Below the pieces are notes generated by a model. It made no database searches and was not told the origin of the DNA. It saw only the letters and a list, made by a program, of their open reading frames with translations. From positions 3,812,501-3,876,500 of the forward strand of contig JBBPUQ010000003.1 in assembly GCA_038501195.1 (NCBI GenBank): a stretch of 64,000 nt of DNA, read 5' to 3'. The translations under genes and the position numbers were made by a program. The stretch is from Nemania diffusa (taxonomy: Eukaryota; Ascomycota; Sordariomycetes; Xylariales; Xylariaceae). Every line of letters begins with the position of its first letter. Position 1 is the first letter of the stretch. Shown here one piece after another: positions 46,070 to 57,469 of this stretch.

Positions 46070-46966
46070 TTATGCTGGTGCCGCTGGGTCTGTCGGCGGT
46101 GCACTTGTCAATTCGGATAGAAGCCGTGGCTGCGCACTAGTCGGTGCATCTAAGTCGTCTAGCTCCGCTAGCGCAGGAGCAGCTGCTGCTACCGACTCTG
46201 TTGATGCCAGAGGTCTTCTAGGCCGCTTGTTCGCGGGCAACGGGTTCGTATCCCATTCCACGGGCGTGTATACGCTTAGGCTACTTGACTTACCGCTGTT
46301 AGCCAAGGCCTCCAACACGGGTATGAGATAGTGGCCGAGTTCGGTGTATTCGCTATGCGTGCGTTTGATGGAGCGCACGGGGGGGCGGTTTGTGTGCTTC
46401 TGAGCCCGCTCGCGGAAGCGGATGAACCGATCCTCCTGCAGGCCCAGTACCGTTTCTAGCCTCGAGACCGTGTCGAATGGATTCTTGACAATGTATTCGC
46501 TATTCGGAGGGACGAGTTCATAGAAGTCAGTGAGATAGATTAGCTGCTGCTTTTTCCGCATGCTGTCCATTTCTCGCAATGCATAGAATTCATCGGCATG
46601 TTTGGGGAAGTAAAGAGGGTCGGGGTGGCATCTCCCTTTGACTGGATCGAAGGTTATGACAGGCTGGATAGGTATAGTTGGGTTGTTAAGGAGAGAGTTG
46701 CGAAATAAGGCAATCCACTGTTCTTGTCGGGCAGAAAATTCGTCGAGTTTTTTGACCATGGCATCGAATCCTTTTTCAAGTCTCTTTTCAATGCTGTCAT
46801 GTTTGTCGTTGGTACGCTCTTGACCCCCGCGAAGAAGGCAGAGCTCTTGATTCAGGCAATCGTTCTGCTTATTCTGGGAATCAATGCAATCATCGTTAGT
46901 CATGTAGCGTATTGGGATCGAGATGGATCCGGTGACGAAGGAAGTAGGGGGCGGGGATTGGACCAT
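46070..46966 (-). CDS. Hypothetical coiled-coil protein
   Basis: A single exon of 298 codons. I do not recognise the family. Residues 45-80 are charged and heptad-like (RTNDKHDSIEKRLEKGFDAM then KKLDEFSARQEQW), suggesting a coiled coil. The middle contains FDPVKGRCHPDPLYFPK and then RLETVLGLQEDRFIRFRERA, which look structured. A short basic stretch, NKRPRRP, could be a nuclear signal. The C-terminal 50 residues are Ala/Pro/Ser-rich and probably disordered. It has no signal peptide or membrane segment. The frame is long and has biased, coding-like composition, so it is probably real. Confidence 0.6.
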   Translation of the reverse strand: MVQSPPPTSFVTGSISIPIRYMTNDDCIDSQNKQNDCLNQELCLLRGGQERTNDKHDSIEKRLEKGFDAMVKKLDEFSARQEQWIALFRNSLLNNPTIPIQPVITFDPVKGRCHPDPLYFPKHADEFYALREMDSMRKKQQLIYLTDFYELVPPNSEYIVKNPFDTVSRLETVLGLQEDRFIRFRERAQKHTNRPPVRSIKRTHSEYTELGHYLIPVLEALANSGKSSSLSVYTPVEWDTNPLPANKRPRRPLASTESVAAAAPALAELDDLDAPTSAQPRLLSELTSAPPTDPAAPA

Positions 46967-47496
46967 TGTAAAAGGTTTAGAAAATGTTTAGAAAGGGTTA
47001 GAACTAGGGGAAATACGGGGCAATAGGTGCTTAGTCACGTGATGCAATCATCCGGGCAGATCCGGGCTAGATACATAGTAGCTCTACTTAGCGGATAGAT
47101 AAATAAGGTGCCAAAAAAAGAGCTACCTAGGTAGTCTTAGAAGTTAGCTCTACCGTAACATCTACTCCTTTTCTTATTTTATGTACCGGCCTTTCCAGTT
47201 GTAATTATAGTCTTCGTAACACATAACTATCATACCTTATAAGAATATTAAAGAGTTGTACGGAAACCTCGGGATGACACATGAACTAGAGGTCATCAGC
47301 CACACCTTTATTTATCCGTGAGAAACAAGATTCTTAAATACTAACGAGTCCGTAGAGGTGGGCCTTATATTTATAGATTCTTAATTAGAACAAATATCCT
47401 ATTCTACGATTTCGTTCTCGCTAGCGAGGAGACATAGTCTCTTCAACCTGATAGATCGGAACTGAAAGCTCCCGTCACCGACGGTGTTCTTTTTGC
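46967..47496. other. Intergenic region
   Basis: 530 bp containing the promoter of the coiled-coil gene and the 3' flank of the kelch gene. A CTACCTAGGTAG palindrome lies at about 47125-47136. Nothing else is visible. Confidence 0.5.
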
Positions 47497-49391
47497 CTAT
47501 TCCCGATGATATTGACCATTCCGTCCCTTAATATAATTCTCATCGGCCAACATTTCGTGCACGACAAGGTTATCGCCTTGCAGCTCAGGTGGGTCCCCAT
47601 TCGCAAGCTCATACCGAGCCGCGGGTACTGATCCATCTAATTCTGGCTTGTGCCACATTATGGAATGGAATGCAGACTTGGCCCCGACTGTTGGTGCGTT
47701 ATGAGACAGGTTTCTCTTTCGAAAGAAGAAGAGCGCTACTAGAATCGCGGTAAAGATTACGACAATACCAACTACGATGCCTGCGATTGCACCGGCGCTC
47801 AGGCCGCTGCTAGTCCCCCCTTTGGCAGAAGGGCTCGGAGTAGGGCTAGGGGAGCTGACTACACCAGAGTTATCACTACTATTGTAGGTATCTCTAGCTA
47901 CCGTTTGGTCGAAGATGGTGACTAGATCGTCGGAATCCCAGCCCGATGACGGTGAAGTGCGTAGTGCGCCTCCCGAGGAGCTGAGCTTAGTAAGAATGTG
48001 CATTGTGCTCAGAATGTAGTAGGACATTACTCACTTTCCCCCTATGACGGCCGTGACTATGCTTGGCACTGAATATTCTACAGAGGGGTCAAACTCTGTA
48101 CGCCAGGTATATGTCGACGTGTCTAGAACCTTGATTGGCGGGTATGTTGTATTGCAAGTATTTGACAGCGAAACGGTCTCCCCAAGGCCTAATGTGATTT
48201 GTCCTCCGGACACAATTAATTGCGATTCATTCCAGACGTCGCATTTATGTCTGTTTCTCCCAGGCTGGTCAGGACCCAAGAGGTCGGGATTATTCGAGTC
48301 GTCGACCTTAATCCATCGGAATGACGGGATGCTCAGCACGTACACATCGTTGAATGCTCGTCCTTCTAGTTGGTCCCAGCCTCCGTGAATTGTAATCTGG
48401 AAGCTTGAGTCATCTGGCGCCGACGAGACACCGGCACAAAACTCGGTACGGAGATCCGGGAGGTCGCCCGTGGCTGTCTGCTGGTACCACGTGTTGGAGA
48501 AAATATCATATATGAAAATATCGCTAAAAGGTCGTCTGTCCCAAGGCCACGAAGCAAACTCGACCCCTGTATATGCAGTTTGATAGCCGCCGAACGCAAT
48601 TAGTACACCTGCTTTGCCCTTTCGGACGTAGACCATCGCCCCCTTTAAAATATCTGGCCCCTGAATACCGTTAACGGCTGTTTCAAAAGTCCACTGCGGC
48701 GAGTCTGAATTAAATGACTGAAACTTGACGGTGCCGTTGTTGGTGCCATTGTAAGCCATTGTCCAGCCCCCGGTATAAAAGGAGGTTCCGGTGCGGGAAT
48801 CGCTCGCGTGTACCCCCTCGCTATTATTCCCGAAAGAAATTTTGCCACCCTCGACTTGGACCAGTTTCCAGCTGTCAATAGTCGAGTTAAACGCCCAGAG
48901 CGCATTGTTAATTCCGTCAGCTTCTGGTCCTACTAGGCCAGCATATGGGTACAAAGTAGTATGATCGTAAAAGAAGGTGCCGGCCGCTCCACCAGCCGCT
49001 GGACTCGTCCCGCCCGTGAGGCTATCGCTCGGTAGATTCGTCGAGCCGAGCAATCCTAAGTCGATAGGTCCTGAGACGTCAATTGTGCTGTTTAGGGAGA
49101 GCCAGTAAAGCGACGACGTATTATGGCCCAGGAGGTCATCGTCAAAGGTGTAGTTTCCGCTAGAAAAGAAAAGGCGATTTCCAACGATCGCAGCTATACG
49201 CAAGGTGATTTATTAGTAGTTTCGAGACAGAGATGGCGATATCTTAACATACTCCTCTGATCTAGGATGCTACACATCGAGCGAGCAGAGCCGTGCGGTA
49301 TCCCTATTTGGAGTAAAACCCATACTGAAGATAACAATGAACCAGCGTGAGAGCCGGCAGAGAGGCAACCCCTTCTAGCGCGGTGCGTCAT
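47497..49391 (-). CDS. Membrane-anchored kelch-repeat protein
   Basis: Three exons (49391-49253, 49193-48035, 47980-47497) encode 593 residues. The N-terminus has a hydrophobic stretch (AGSLLSSVWVLLQIGI) that may be a signal peptide. From CSILDQRTAIVGNRLFFSSG onwards come kelch-like blades, each with Gly-Gly and spaced Tyr/Trp (VLIAFGGYQTAY; SFQITIHGGWD; FNDVYVLSIPSFRWIKV; LIVSGGQITLG; VLDTSTYTWRTEF), and several N-glycosylation sites (NGT, NNS, NYT). The joint across the second intron gives VIGGNSSGGALRTSP, the last blade. A Ser/Pro linker leads to one membrane helix (AGIVVGIVVIFTAILVALFFF) and a short cytosolic tail. This design is common in Pezizomycotina. A role at the cell surface is likely but not known. 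Confidence 0.85.
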
Positions 49392-51519
49392 GGCGGCATG
49401 AACTGCAGTCACTTACTCGTAGTAGAAATGAGAAAAGAGAAGACATCGCGACGTTGTCGAGCCAAGCTGAGTGGAGTGTATAGAGTTACTATAATTGAGC
49501 GCGGAAGCTCGACCCCTACCCTGCTCAAATACTCTAACCAAGTGAAACATGGGATTGCATGTCTGTATCTCAATCTCGGCCACCTCGAGGATCTATGCAG
49601 TACTTTCACTACGATGCGTTTGGCGTTCTGCATCCATGCTAATAGTACCGTAAGAGGCTTGGCAGGAGCGATACCCATGTTGAATCCTCCTGTGACAAGC
49701 TAGACGGCGCATGGTGTTTGCTTATTAGTAGGTAAGCCGATAAAGAAAAGGGTTTGAAAGCGAAGACTTTACAGCACAACTATCTGCCGCATGATGAAGT
49801 TGTTACAGTGAGTCTTGTCATGATAATTATCTAGAATCAATTAATCATTAGGTAATACATTTGAGTCTTGGTTGATACTCTGATGTGTTTCCTTGTATGT
49901 ATAGCACTTTAAGCGCGCGTTACCGGGCGGCCCCTACCCCGGTGAGACCAACCCTCCCCGGCTGATGGGAATTCTATAATTTCTGCAGCTGGTAAAATAG
50001 ACCGTGTGCTGGGCATGCACTACACTCTGGAGACCTGACTAAGATCACGATGGCACTCCTAGATGTTCTTACTTCAATCCTTGGAAAATAATCGATAGTG
50101 GTTTGGTTTCGAGGAACGGCCTGAGGCTGGTTCAAAAGAAAGGTGGTTAACTAAAAAGGGGGCTTGAAGTATGCTCTACACTGCCAAGGTTTATAGCTTG
50201 TGGCACAGCTACATGCCCGTGGCTTGAGACGTGGCTTGATAGGTAGCCCGTTCTATCGCACTACTGCGCAGTAGGAGCCTCATCTCCATAAAAGAACTTT
50301 GAGCATTCAAATATGATTATCTAGGCCCATCCTGCCGGAAGCGAAATATCCTTCGGTTTCAATGCATAAAGTCATACCCCTAGACCCCCCGTCTCTCGCG
50401 AAACCCTTACTTATGCGTGCAAGTTACAGCCCGCCAGGTCAAAATAGGAATACAGGGTTACCTGTTCAGGCCTCAGACGCAGTATTTTGCGACGCCAAAT
50501 TTCACAACACAATGATCGTGACAGGAAAACCCAGGCCGTTAATTGCGTCGGCTGTTAACAGTAGATATATGGTTCTAGTATGCGACAATGACCTTTCGTT
50601 TTATTTCACTCCAGCCGTTCACCCTCCCATTAAGAACGAGTGCATAGGAGGAAAATTCACCCTGCTAGCTGATTCCTTTAGAAGGTAGGTAGGATAAGCC
50701 ACGACCCAGCTCTCTCCACTCTCATCAATGGCCCCCAACGCCGCCATGGGGTTCCCTACTGTATATGGTCAGCTGTTCACAGCTTCTAGAAGTATCTGCC
50801 GATGTACTGGCTTGCTTACAGCTTTAGTATTTCTTGCTCATACCCAATTTCTCTTCATTTCTCTCCGCTTATTCGTCCTTACGTAGTACGTCTAGAACGA
50901 AAACAGGCGCTCATACTCTGCAGCGCTTCCTTCTAATCGAATATCGGGTTGTATTACATAATTCAGCCGCATCCGTATGGGTATTAGGTATACTTACAGT
51001 AGTACTTACGTATATTCTATATATGTACAGGCCTTAGTACATAATTGAGGCTGACATACAGAGTACATACGCTAATATTATTACCTATTTCCATATCAGG
51101 TATACGTACCGGTAGAACAGTCAAGTGGCGTTCACGAACCCTGTCGATCAATTCGGTAGAAACAACTCCCTATGTACGTATAGATACACCGTGATCAAAT
51201 CGGTCGCAATACCTAAAGTCAGCCGGGCTGAAAGTCCCCGGTCTATCTAGGTGGCCCCCAATCCGCGACCTATCTGCTCGAGTTGGTTGAGCAAGGCACA
51301 AACATGGAGGTCAGCGGGCAGGCGGGGTGACTTCTAAACTTGATAGGAATGATTGAACATGTACCTGGCTAGTAACGAAGGAAACCCTGTCTTAAAGAGC
51401 TCGCGTCGCTCATAAGAGCTATATTGCGTCCTGTTGCCTCGGTCTCTGAAGTCACTGACTTGTTATGTATTACTTCCTCAATTGCCAGCTCCCAAATTGC
51501 TACTGTAACTCGGCTTGCC
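49392..51519. other. 2.1-kb intergenic region
   Basis: This region lies upstream of both the kelch gene (minus) and the ankyrin-CorA gene (plus). A plus-strand frame of 108 codons at 50362-50688 has no recognisable domain, and I do not call it. Stretches near 49920-49960 are C-rich (GGCGGCCCCTACCCCGG). The last 500 bp carry several TACGTA-like repeats. Confidence 0.45.
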
Positions 51520-54500
51520 ATGGACGGGCGCTTCGCGATTGGCTCGGGCGAAAACGAAATTCATGACGGAGAGTGGGCTGACAAGCTTGCCAAAGCAGTG
51601 TCGTCTAACTCTACTGATGTTATCAAGGATCTCCTAAAATGTCGAGATGATAAGATTTCCAAGACACAGGGCCGTGAGTCCGATCCCAACGAGATATTTG
51701 GCAACGATGGTTTGATAGATGCTCTCTTCACCGCTATCAAAGACAACAAATCTTCGCTCGCAATCCAGCTGATTAGGGCGAAAGGCGCCAGGCTGGGTAG
51801 CAAAAAACATAGAGGACGATCACCCTTGCACGAGGCAGTCAGAATGGAGAACCGTAGGATCGTGACAGAACTTCTTAGGCATTCCGAATGCGTTCGATAC
51901 ATCGACCTGGGGGATGACAGTGGCCGAGCTGCGCTACACGAAGCTGCCGCTCGCGGTTATATTGAGATCATCAACGATTTGCTTATCAGCGGAGCAAATG
52001 TCGATGTTCCTGATAGCTCCTACATGACACCTTTACATCTCACGGTTTGGTACGATGGTAGTAAGAAACTGACCGTCGCTGAAACATTGTTAGACGCCTT
52101 CGGCGCGGAGGTAAACACCAAAGATAAGGCCGGTGAGATTTGCCCAATGAATTTGGCCAACCTTGTAGAGGTGGTCTTGGTCTCTTATGAATTTTGCTAC
52201 GCTGACTTTTCAATATTTAAACGAGGCTAATTTTTCATATCAAATTCCACAGGCAATACGCCGCTACATGACGCATGCACGAAGGGTGATCTTAATATGG
52301 TCAGTCTTCTTTTGTCCTTTGGCGCAGACGCTGGCGTCAGAAATACGGACGGGAAAACACCGCCCAATATCATTCCCGAAGGACATGAGGAGATCCGTCA
52401 ACTATTTAAAAGACCGTGGGGGATTTCAGAGAGAAAAACTATAGCAAATATCCCCGGAGAGCGCCCCGTGTGCCCAGAGCGCAATAGGAAGGCGTGCGAC
52501 GACGCCTCTGTCTACGTCCGGTCCTACTGGCGCGGCCGTGCCGAATCCTGGGCAACATCAACCTCAGTCAGCAATCTAGTGTACGACGAAACGGGTCTTC
52601 ATGAAATATCGGAGCAGTTCAAGACTATCATAGAAACACGGCTACCAACAACGGGGAAGGTAGGTCTTACGGAGGGAGAGACATGGAGGTGGATACATTT
52701 TTCTGCTAATAATGTGAGTTCCCTATCCCTTTCGCTCAGATGGAAATAACCTAACGCACTAGTATCGAAAAGATGACTTGGATCAAGGTACGTTTGGCTC
52801 CTTTTTCGTCATATTCTTAGTATCCGACTAGGTAGCTTACAAGAGAGTCTCGGGATTAGGACCTTGTCTGGCTCATTACTCATTCTAAAGGATACAACCG
52901 TGATGAGAGATCTCGGGCATGGAGCTTCTGGGATCGGACAACAAACGATCGCGAAGGCGCAGGTGCCGGAAGCACCAGGGTGCCACACGTAAGATGGCCT
53001 ATGATTACTATCTAGCTGCGAAAGAGAAACCTGCTATCTAACTACGCATTGCCAGGCGGAAGACTCGTGGAAAGAAGATAGATATAGGGAAAATATGATC
53101 GGCAGCGATAACCTGCCATCAAAAGCGCCACCTAGTTCGGATGAAAACGAGACTAGTTATAGGCTCCGCGAAGAAAAGATGATGGAGTCTAGCTGGGAAA
53201 AGGCTAGCTCCGAGGAGCGGAGGAAAGCCCGACTCTTTCCAAAGAAGAGAAGTCTCTCACTTGTTGTCAGTGTACTCTCTCCCTGGGTTAAGATATAGAA
53301 TACTAATAGGTACTACATCTTTAGGTGCCATTCATCGACTTCGAAACGGAGCCGTATCTCACGCGAAGAGAGGTAAAGAACGTAGGTGGGCATTTGAAGA
53401 AGATGCTGGACCTTTTTCATCTCTATTCCCCCTACACAGGGAAAGACGGCCTGCAGATACCCAAAACGCTAGATGAATCATATTACGACATGCTCAATAC
53501 CGAGCGAATCGCCGAGCGAGACGGGGACCAAGTTGTGTATAAATGGTTCAGAGATAAAGAGGCAAATCAACGCAACGACAAGTTGAACGAGTTACTTGAC
53601 TATTTCTCGCGGTATAGGACTCTAAGGGTACTCCAAGATGAGGCTACCATTATAGGAAGTAAGTCCTCATCCTAATTGTGTGGCTAGACATAGACTCTGG
53701 CGTAATATTAATAGGTGAAGGTTAGACGAACGAGACTAAAAATCAAAAGCACTACATTAATCCTCCCTTTCCATATTTTTATTAATTTGTCCACTGCTAG
53801 CTCTGCATTGAAAATTTAAACTGATAAAGAATCTCAGCAGACTCGGAGAAGCCACCAAGCGAGGGAGACGAAAGACGATCGACTAGCGCTAAGGAACCAA
53901 TTACGCGCAGCGAGCCCAACTCTCGCCCAGATTCAACTGAGATAGTACAAGTTGAAGCTCCTCATGATCAGCCACCATCGGACAAGGACAAGGCTAAAGC
54001 TATCCTTGAGGATATCCCAGTTAAAGATTGCGGCAGTGTCCCGACAACAGGCGACGTTCCAAAACTGCTAATGGTCCACCAACTCTGGCTGTGGAAATTA
54101 GGCGATAGTTAGTTACCCCTGAGTGGCATACACAAGGAACACTTGCACATGTAGCTTGAAACCATGTGTCTAACTTTCGATAGATACCGTTATCACCTGC
54201 TGCCCTGATCGATGTCACACAGGTGCCGAAGATACTTTGATAGATACTATTCGCCAAGGCGGTATCGAGTCGATGCACGAACCCGACGATTTAATCGAGC
54301 ACATATTATACGAATGTGCTACGTTTTTAGACAAGTTCCGCGACGCCGGGCCCAAAGCTCACGTACTCGACATATTCGATAATAGGATAGCAAAAATGGT
54401 TCGTGTTTTCTATTCTTCATATCCAGCGGTGTATAGAAGTAGCCTCTTCCTTTAAATTTCTCCATCCCCTTTATCGATTGATCGAGACGCTTTTTTTCTA

Positions 54501-55657
54501 CTAACAAGGATCCTCTAGTCGGACCAGGAAGTCGTGCATTTCAAACAGTTTAGCAAGGATATGAAAGATGCTAAGGAGAGTGGTAAGGCCAGTTCTGGCA
54601 GGACTCGGTCTATCACGGATGAGATTAGCCTGCTATACGAAGTAAAGGACATCCGCGATGAGCTCAACTTGGTCCGGCGGGTGTTCGAGGCCCAAGCCGG
54701 AGTTCTAGAAAAGTTTTCACGGCTCTTCTGGCCAGGGTTTCAGGAGCAGAGTAAGCGTTGCCGCGAGGGTTTTCTCGAAGACTGCGGTATCAAGGCGCTT
54801 ATCGACCGGGCTACGCGGCTCGACGAGGACGCAAAAAAGACACTGGAGGCGGTAAGCTACAATAGCCTGCATACAACCTTATCATTCACCATCTGCCAAA
54901 ATAAATGATCTTATGCACTGATATGTTATAAAATGACAGCTCGATTATTTAGTGCAGGTCAAGCAGGCACAGAGCTCCCTTGACGAAGCAGAGGCGGCAC
55001 GCCGACTTAACAACTATATTGTGCTATTTACTATTGTCACTATTATATTTGTACGTTTTATTATGCTCCATGTTTCTAATTTTCTTTAGAAATGAGTACG
55101 AGCTAACACCTATATGTCTTCTGGCCTATTCAGACTCCATTGTCGTTCATGACAAGCCTCTTCACTGTGCCGATAAACCAGTTCCCGCACGACAACAACT
55201 CGAACCTAAGCTATGAGACGACCTGGTTTACTGGTAGAATGTGTAAGTCTATTATATGATCTCAGACCCCCTTATTTCTAGTCCTATTAGCAGTGTTGTG
55301 TGGCGATGCGCCTACAACAGGAGTGAAGGGCCAGTTCGGGCGCCAACCAAGAAGGATGATGCTAGCACATCTAACTAACCTTGTGTGGATATAGTCGCTG
55401 GTGAACTTACTACCCTGGCTGTCATTTTTATAATAATAATGTTCCAGAGGAACCCCTCCTGGCTTACTATTCTCGAATACTGGATGCGCCAGCTCAAATT
55501 TGAAGTACATACGATACTCCGGCCCAACCCAGAAAATTTCTCGAGGCCCTGGCGTAGCTCTGAAGAGTATCCGGAGTCCTGGCGTAATTCCGAAGAATAT
55601 TCAAGACCCTGGCGCACGTTGAGGAAGCGAAGGTCAACCTTTTGGGATGCCGTTTAA
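51520..55657 (+). CDS. Ankyrin-repeat protein with CorA-like membrane domain
   Basis: A multi-exon gene of roughly 1,000 residues. The first exon holds ankyrin repeats (GRSPLHEAVRMENRRIVTEL; GRAALHEAAARGYIEIINDL; MTPLHLTVW), continued after a first intron by NTPLHDACTKGDLNMVSLLL. The middle carries the family hallmarks WRWIHFSANN, then an exon of only about 15 nt (MTWIK, near 52773-52787), then DLVWLITHSK. Further on are VPFIDFETEPYLTRREVK, LLMVHQLWLWKLGD, TVITCCPDRCH and coiled-coil helices. The C-terminus has two membrane helices around IVLFTIVTIIFTPLSFMTSLF and LTTLAVIFIIIMF, the CorA-like Mg2+-transporter layout of fungal ankyrin-CorA proteins, without an obvious GMN filter. The tail has a near-repeat SRPWRSSEEY / ESWRNSEEY / SRPWRTLRK. 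Internal exon borders are approximate. Transport activity is unproven. Confidence 0.78.
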
Positions 55658-56150
55658 GCATATGATTGTGTCGTACACATGGCGGCAAGATTTTTAACTC
55701 GCATATCATGCTGGAGACAAGGGTTGACTTTATATCTAGTAGGTTGGATACTGTTTAACTACTAAGGGAAGGGTTGGGCTGGAAACAAGGATCATTAACT
55801 TCAGCCCCAGAATTCCGAGCAGCTTTAAGCTTTCTTCATATTCGAAATGCATTCTAAAATATTGATTTGGGATTTAAGGATTTAGGTTCCGTTCTTTAAG
55901 TACTATCCAGCTTATCTAGCTTGTTTAGCATAGGGTAGGTACACCTATTATACTACTTATTCATTCGAGTCTTAACTTTGCTCGCACAAACTAGTTTGAA
56001 AATCTAAACTATAGAACGATTTCCGTAGCGTTATCTTCAGGAGAATAAGCTAACTACTCGGGTTGCTTGCCTAATGGTACTTGTGAGACCTTATTGATAT
56101 AACACCCCTAAAGTTCGACCCTGAATTGCGCAATACCTGTGTAATGGCCG
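55658..56150. other. Intergenic between convergent genes
   Basis: About 490 bp of A/T-moderate sequence between the ends of the ankyrin-CorA gene and the enoyl-CoA hydratase gene. No feature recognised. Confidence 0.5.
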
Positions 56151-57117
56151 CTACTGGTGTGTCCACTCGGCCTTCTTCTTCTCAGCAAATGCCTTCATGC
56201 CAATCTTCTGGTCCTGGCTGCCGAAGATGCTGTGGAACACCCTCCTCTCGTACTCGACGCCGTCCCGCAGGCCGAGGTCCTGGCTCTTGTTCACAACTTC
56301 CTTCGCCCCGATGATCGCGACCCGGGAGTACCCAGCGATGGTCTCGGCGGTCTTCAGCACGCCCTCCATGAGCGCCTCGTAGCTCGGGAACGTCTTCGCC
56401 GCGAGCCCCCACTTCTCGGCGTCGGCGCCCGAGAAGGACTTCCCGGTGAGGATGAGCTCCATGGCCTTGGACTTGCCGAGGGCCCGCGTCAGGCGCTGGC
56501 TGCCGCCGGCGCCGGGGATGGTGCCGAGCTTGATCTCGGGCTGGCCGAAGTTGGCGGCCTCGGTGCAGTACAGGATGTCGCACATCATGGCGAGCTCGCA
56601 GCCGCCACCCAGGGCGTGGCCCGACACGGCGGCCAGGATGGGCTTCTTGACCCGCGTCGTGAGGTCCGACCACGACTCGATGAAGCTCTTCGTGTACGCC
56701 TCGGAGAAGGTCAGGGGCGCCATCTCCTTGATGTCGGCGCCGGCGGCGAAGGCCTTCTCGGAGCCCGTCAGGATGATGACGGAGACGTCGTCGGCCGAGT
56801 TGAACTCGCCGAGCGCTTGGTTTAGCTCGTTGATTAGAGGCGTGCAAAGCGCATTGAGCGCCTTAGGGCGGTTAAGTGTCACTAATTATCACGTGTAAGC
56901 TAAGATTGTGTATTACTTTTGAAGGACTATCTGATCATTTCACAAGTTTGTTGGTTGGTTGTTTAATCTTACCTTGGCCGACACCGGGCTTGGGGTTTGA
57001 TGTTAAAAGGTATTCATAGGATCTAGCTGGCGTGGAGGAAAATGGCCGTGCCACTCTGGGCAGAGTCGAGGGCTGAAGGCGGGAGGCCAGTGGCCTCATT
57101 GCTCTGAGTGAGTTCAT
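56151..57117 (-). CDS. Mitochondrial enoyl-CoA hydratase
   Basis: Two exons (57117-56973 and 56881-56151) encode 291 residues. Exon 1 gives a mitochondrial presequence rich in Arg and Ser (RAMRPLASRLQPSTLPRVAR, then PFSSTPARSYEYLL). The joint reads GVGQVTLNRPKALNALC, the crotonase fold start. GSEKAFAAGADIKEM forms part of the oxyanion site. Both catalytic glutamates are present, in GGGCELAMMCDI and in GQPEIKLGTIPGAGGSQRL. The protein ends KAEWTHQ as short-chain hydratases (ECHS1 type) do. It should hydrate trans-2-enoyl-CoA in fatty-acid and branched-chain amino-acid breakdown. Exon 2 is strongly G/C-rich, in sharp contrast to the A/T-rich element that begins 150 bp beyond its start codon. 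Confidence 0.95.
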
Positions 57118-57261
57118 GATGAGGAGCTACTAAGAAGGAATTGAGTATCGTGCAATAGATCATCCAACTAGTGATAGCTGAAGGTTTTATGAGAGAGAAA
57201 ATTACATCAATTGTTTAAAAACTCAGGAAGTTCATTTTCGATAGGAAGCTCAAAGCTGTTG

Positions 57262-57266
57262 ATTAC
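57262..57266. repeat. Left target-site duplication (ATTAC)
   Basis: ATTAC lies immediately outside the 5' LTR and is matched by ATTAC at 63093-63097 immediately outside the 3' LTR. A 5-bp duplication is normal for LTR retrotransposon integration. Confidence 0.85.
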
Positions 57267-57469
57267 TGTTAGAAATAAGCCTTCTAGATTGATTGAATTG
57301 ATTGGTGTAATTATTGTTGTTGTGTGTTACCGCTGTTCTGAGAGATTTTTTTTTAGTATATAAAATAGGTATATAAGTAGAACTTTTTGAAATAGAAAGT
57401 ATTTTTTTCTAGTTAAAGCTTTTTAGTATTTAAAATATAAAGCTTAATTTATTTTTTATATATTTAATA
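57267..57469. repeat. 5' LTR (203 bp)
   Basis: It aligns without gaps to 62890-63092. The outer half (about 57267-57360) keeps its C and G bases, for example GTGTGTTACCGCTGTTCTGAGAG. From about 57370 inwards nearly every C or G of the other copy is T or A here, so RIP fades out within this LTR. It begins TGTTAG and ends TTAATA, which corresponds to CTAACA in the other copy. Confidence 0.88.

Noticed and set aside
50362..50688. 108-codon plus-strand frame between the kelch and ankyrin-CorA genes
   Set aside because: No recognised domain, signal or coding-like context; too weak to call.
56157..56825. 222-codon plus-strand frame, and a second minus-strand frame, over the enoyl-CoA hydratase
   Set aside because: Both are shadows of the G/C-rich crotonase gene, which has both catalytic glutamates and a sensible splice.
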